Assembly: GCA_003142495.1 (NCBI GenBank)
Contig: PLMM01000207.1
Span: 1-6,502 of the forward strand
DNA: 6,502 nt
DNA from: Gemmatimonadota bacterium
GTDB taxonomy: Bacteria > Gemmatimonadota > Gemmatimonadetes > Gemmatimonadales > Gemmatimonadaceae
Direction: 5' to 3'
Shown piece after piece: positions 5,999-6,502 of the stretch. The position numbers and the translations under genes are program-made. A model generated the notes under the pieces. The model searched no databases, was not told where the DNA came from, and saw only the letters and a program-made list of their open reading frames with translations. The stretch's first letter is position 1. Each line of letters opens with the position of its first letter.

Positions 5999-6502
5999 GT
6001 GATCGACGTGCGCGCCGCGGAAGCGAAGGGAACGCCGTCGTACGTCGAGCTGCGTGCGCGGATCGAGCGCGCATCTGCCGCCTCAGCCGCGGGCGACGAC
6101 TTCGATCGCGTCGACGCACAGCGCGCGGTGGCCGAGCTGCTCGATGCGCTCGAGCGCGGCGACGTGCGATCGGCGAAGCGCGGCGACGACGGGAAGTGGA
6201 ATGCGGTGACGTGGGTGAAGACCGGGATCATGCTCGGCTATCGTGTGAGCGACCTCGTCGAGATGGGACACGTGAACGGCAGCTCGTTCCGTTTTTTCGA
6301 CAGGGCGCTGTTCCGCGAGCGCGACCTGACCGTCGCCGATGGCATTCGCATCGTGCCGGGCGGCTCGATCATTCGCCGCGGGTGCTACGTCGCGCCGGGT
6401 ACGATCTGCATGCCGCCGATGCTCATCAACATCGGCTCGTACGTTGGCACGGGCACGACGATCGATTCGCACGCGCTCGTGGGCTCGTGCGCGCAGGTGG
6501 GC
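5999..6502 (+). CDS. dapD: tetrahydrodipicolinate N-succinyltransferase, 3'-truncated by window
   Basis: Transfers succinyl from succinyl-CoA to tetrahydrodipicolinate, the committed step of the succinylase branch. Its product is later processed by DapE. The first 168 residues are visible, perhaps 60% of the protein, with no stop before the window end. The N-terminal helical region reaches about residue 60. The segment GKWNAVTWVKTGIMLGYRVS (65-84) corresponds to the W..N.W.K...L..R..D region of known DapD. The left-handed beta-helix starts near ADGIRIVPGGSIIRRG (113-128) and continues through MPPMLINIGSYVGTGTTID (138-156) to VGSCAQVG (161-168). D156 aligns with the catalytic Asp of VDTWATVGSCAQ in E. 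coli DapD, but the following residues are SHAL, not TWAT. GTG 5999 is preferred because AAGG (5988-5991) stands 7 bases upstream; GTG 5993 would give a GTGA overlap with asd, and GTG 6008 is also in frame. Confidence 0.93.
   Translation, partial: MIDVRAAEAKGTPSYVELRARIERASAASAAGDDFDRVDAQRAVAELLDALERGDVRSAKRGDDGKWNAVTWVKTGIMLGYRVSDLVEMGHVNGSSFRFFDRALFRERDLTVADGIRIVPGGSIIRRGCYVAPGTICMPPMLINIGSYVGTGTTIDSHALVGSCAQVG

Overview
This is a GC-rich window (mostly G/C third positions, start codons often lacking a clear Shine-Dalgarno) from a bacterial chromosome. The dapE-asd-dapD cluster with an archaeal/fungal-type aspartate-semialdehyde dehydrogenase, and a small protein of the 'WRVRE...DVPGA...VVRRVW.YP..W' type, recall Gemmatimonadota or a related soil lineage. 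That placement is from memory of similar proteins and is tentative. No mobile element, RNA gene or CRISPR array was seen.

Layout. A Crp/Fnr-family regulator (74-805, +) is followed by a terminator-like hairpin and a 351-base stretch with no confident gene. A small 81-residue conserved-looking protein (1157-1402, +) then overlaps tail to tail by 10 bp with a secreted M19 membrane-dipeptidase homologue (1393-2667, -). The dipeptidase start faces a RimJ/RimL-like GNAT acetyltransferase (2844-3386, +). The 176 bp between them holds a plausible sigma70 promoter and four tandem 14-bp repeats in the acetyltransferase leader. A strong hairpin separates the acetyltransferase from a convergent 93-residue His/Cys-rich hypothetical protein (3423-3704, -).

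The right third is a lysine/diaminopimelate operon on the + strand: an M20 deacylase best called dapE by context, asd overlapping it by ATGA, and dapD starting 2 bp after asd and cut by the window end. Asd makes aspartate semialdehyde, DapD succinylates tetrahydrodipicolinate, and DapE removes the succinyl group from succinyl-diaminopimelate. Together they define the succinylase route to meso-diaminopimelate (cell wall) and lysine. dapA, dapB and dapC are not visible here.

Most of the window is ordinary housekeeping sequence. I do not see a convincing new multi-gene system. The items most worth a second look are the tandem repeats in the acetyltransferase leader, the His/Cys-rich 93-residue protein, the small 81-residue protein, and the possible gene relic at 807-1037.
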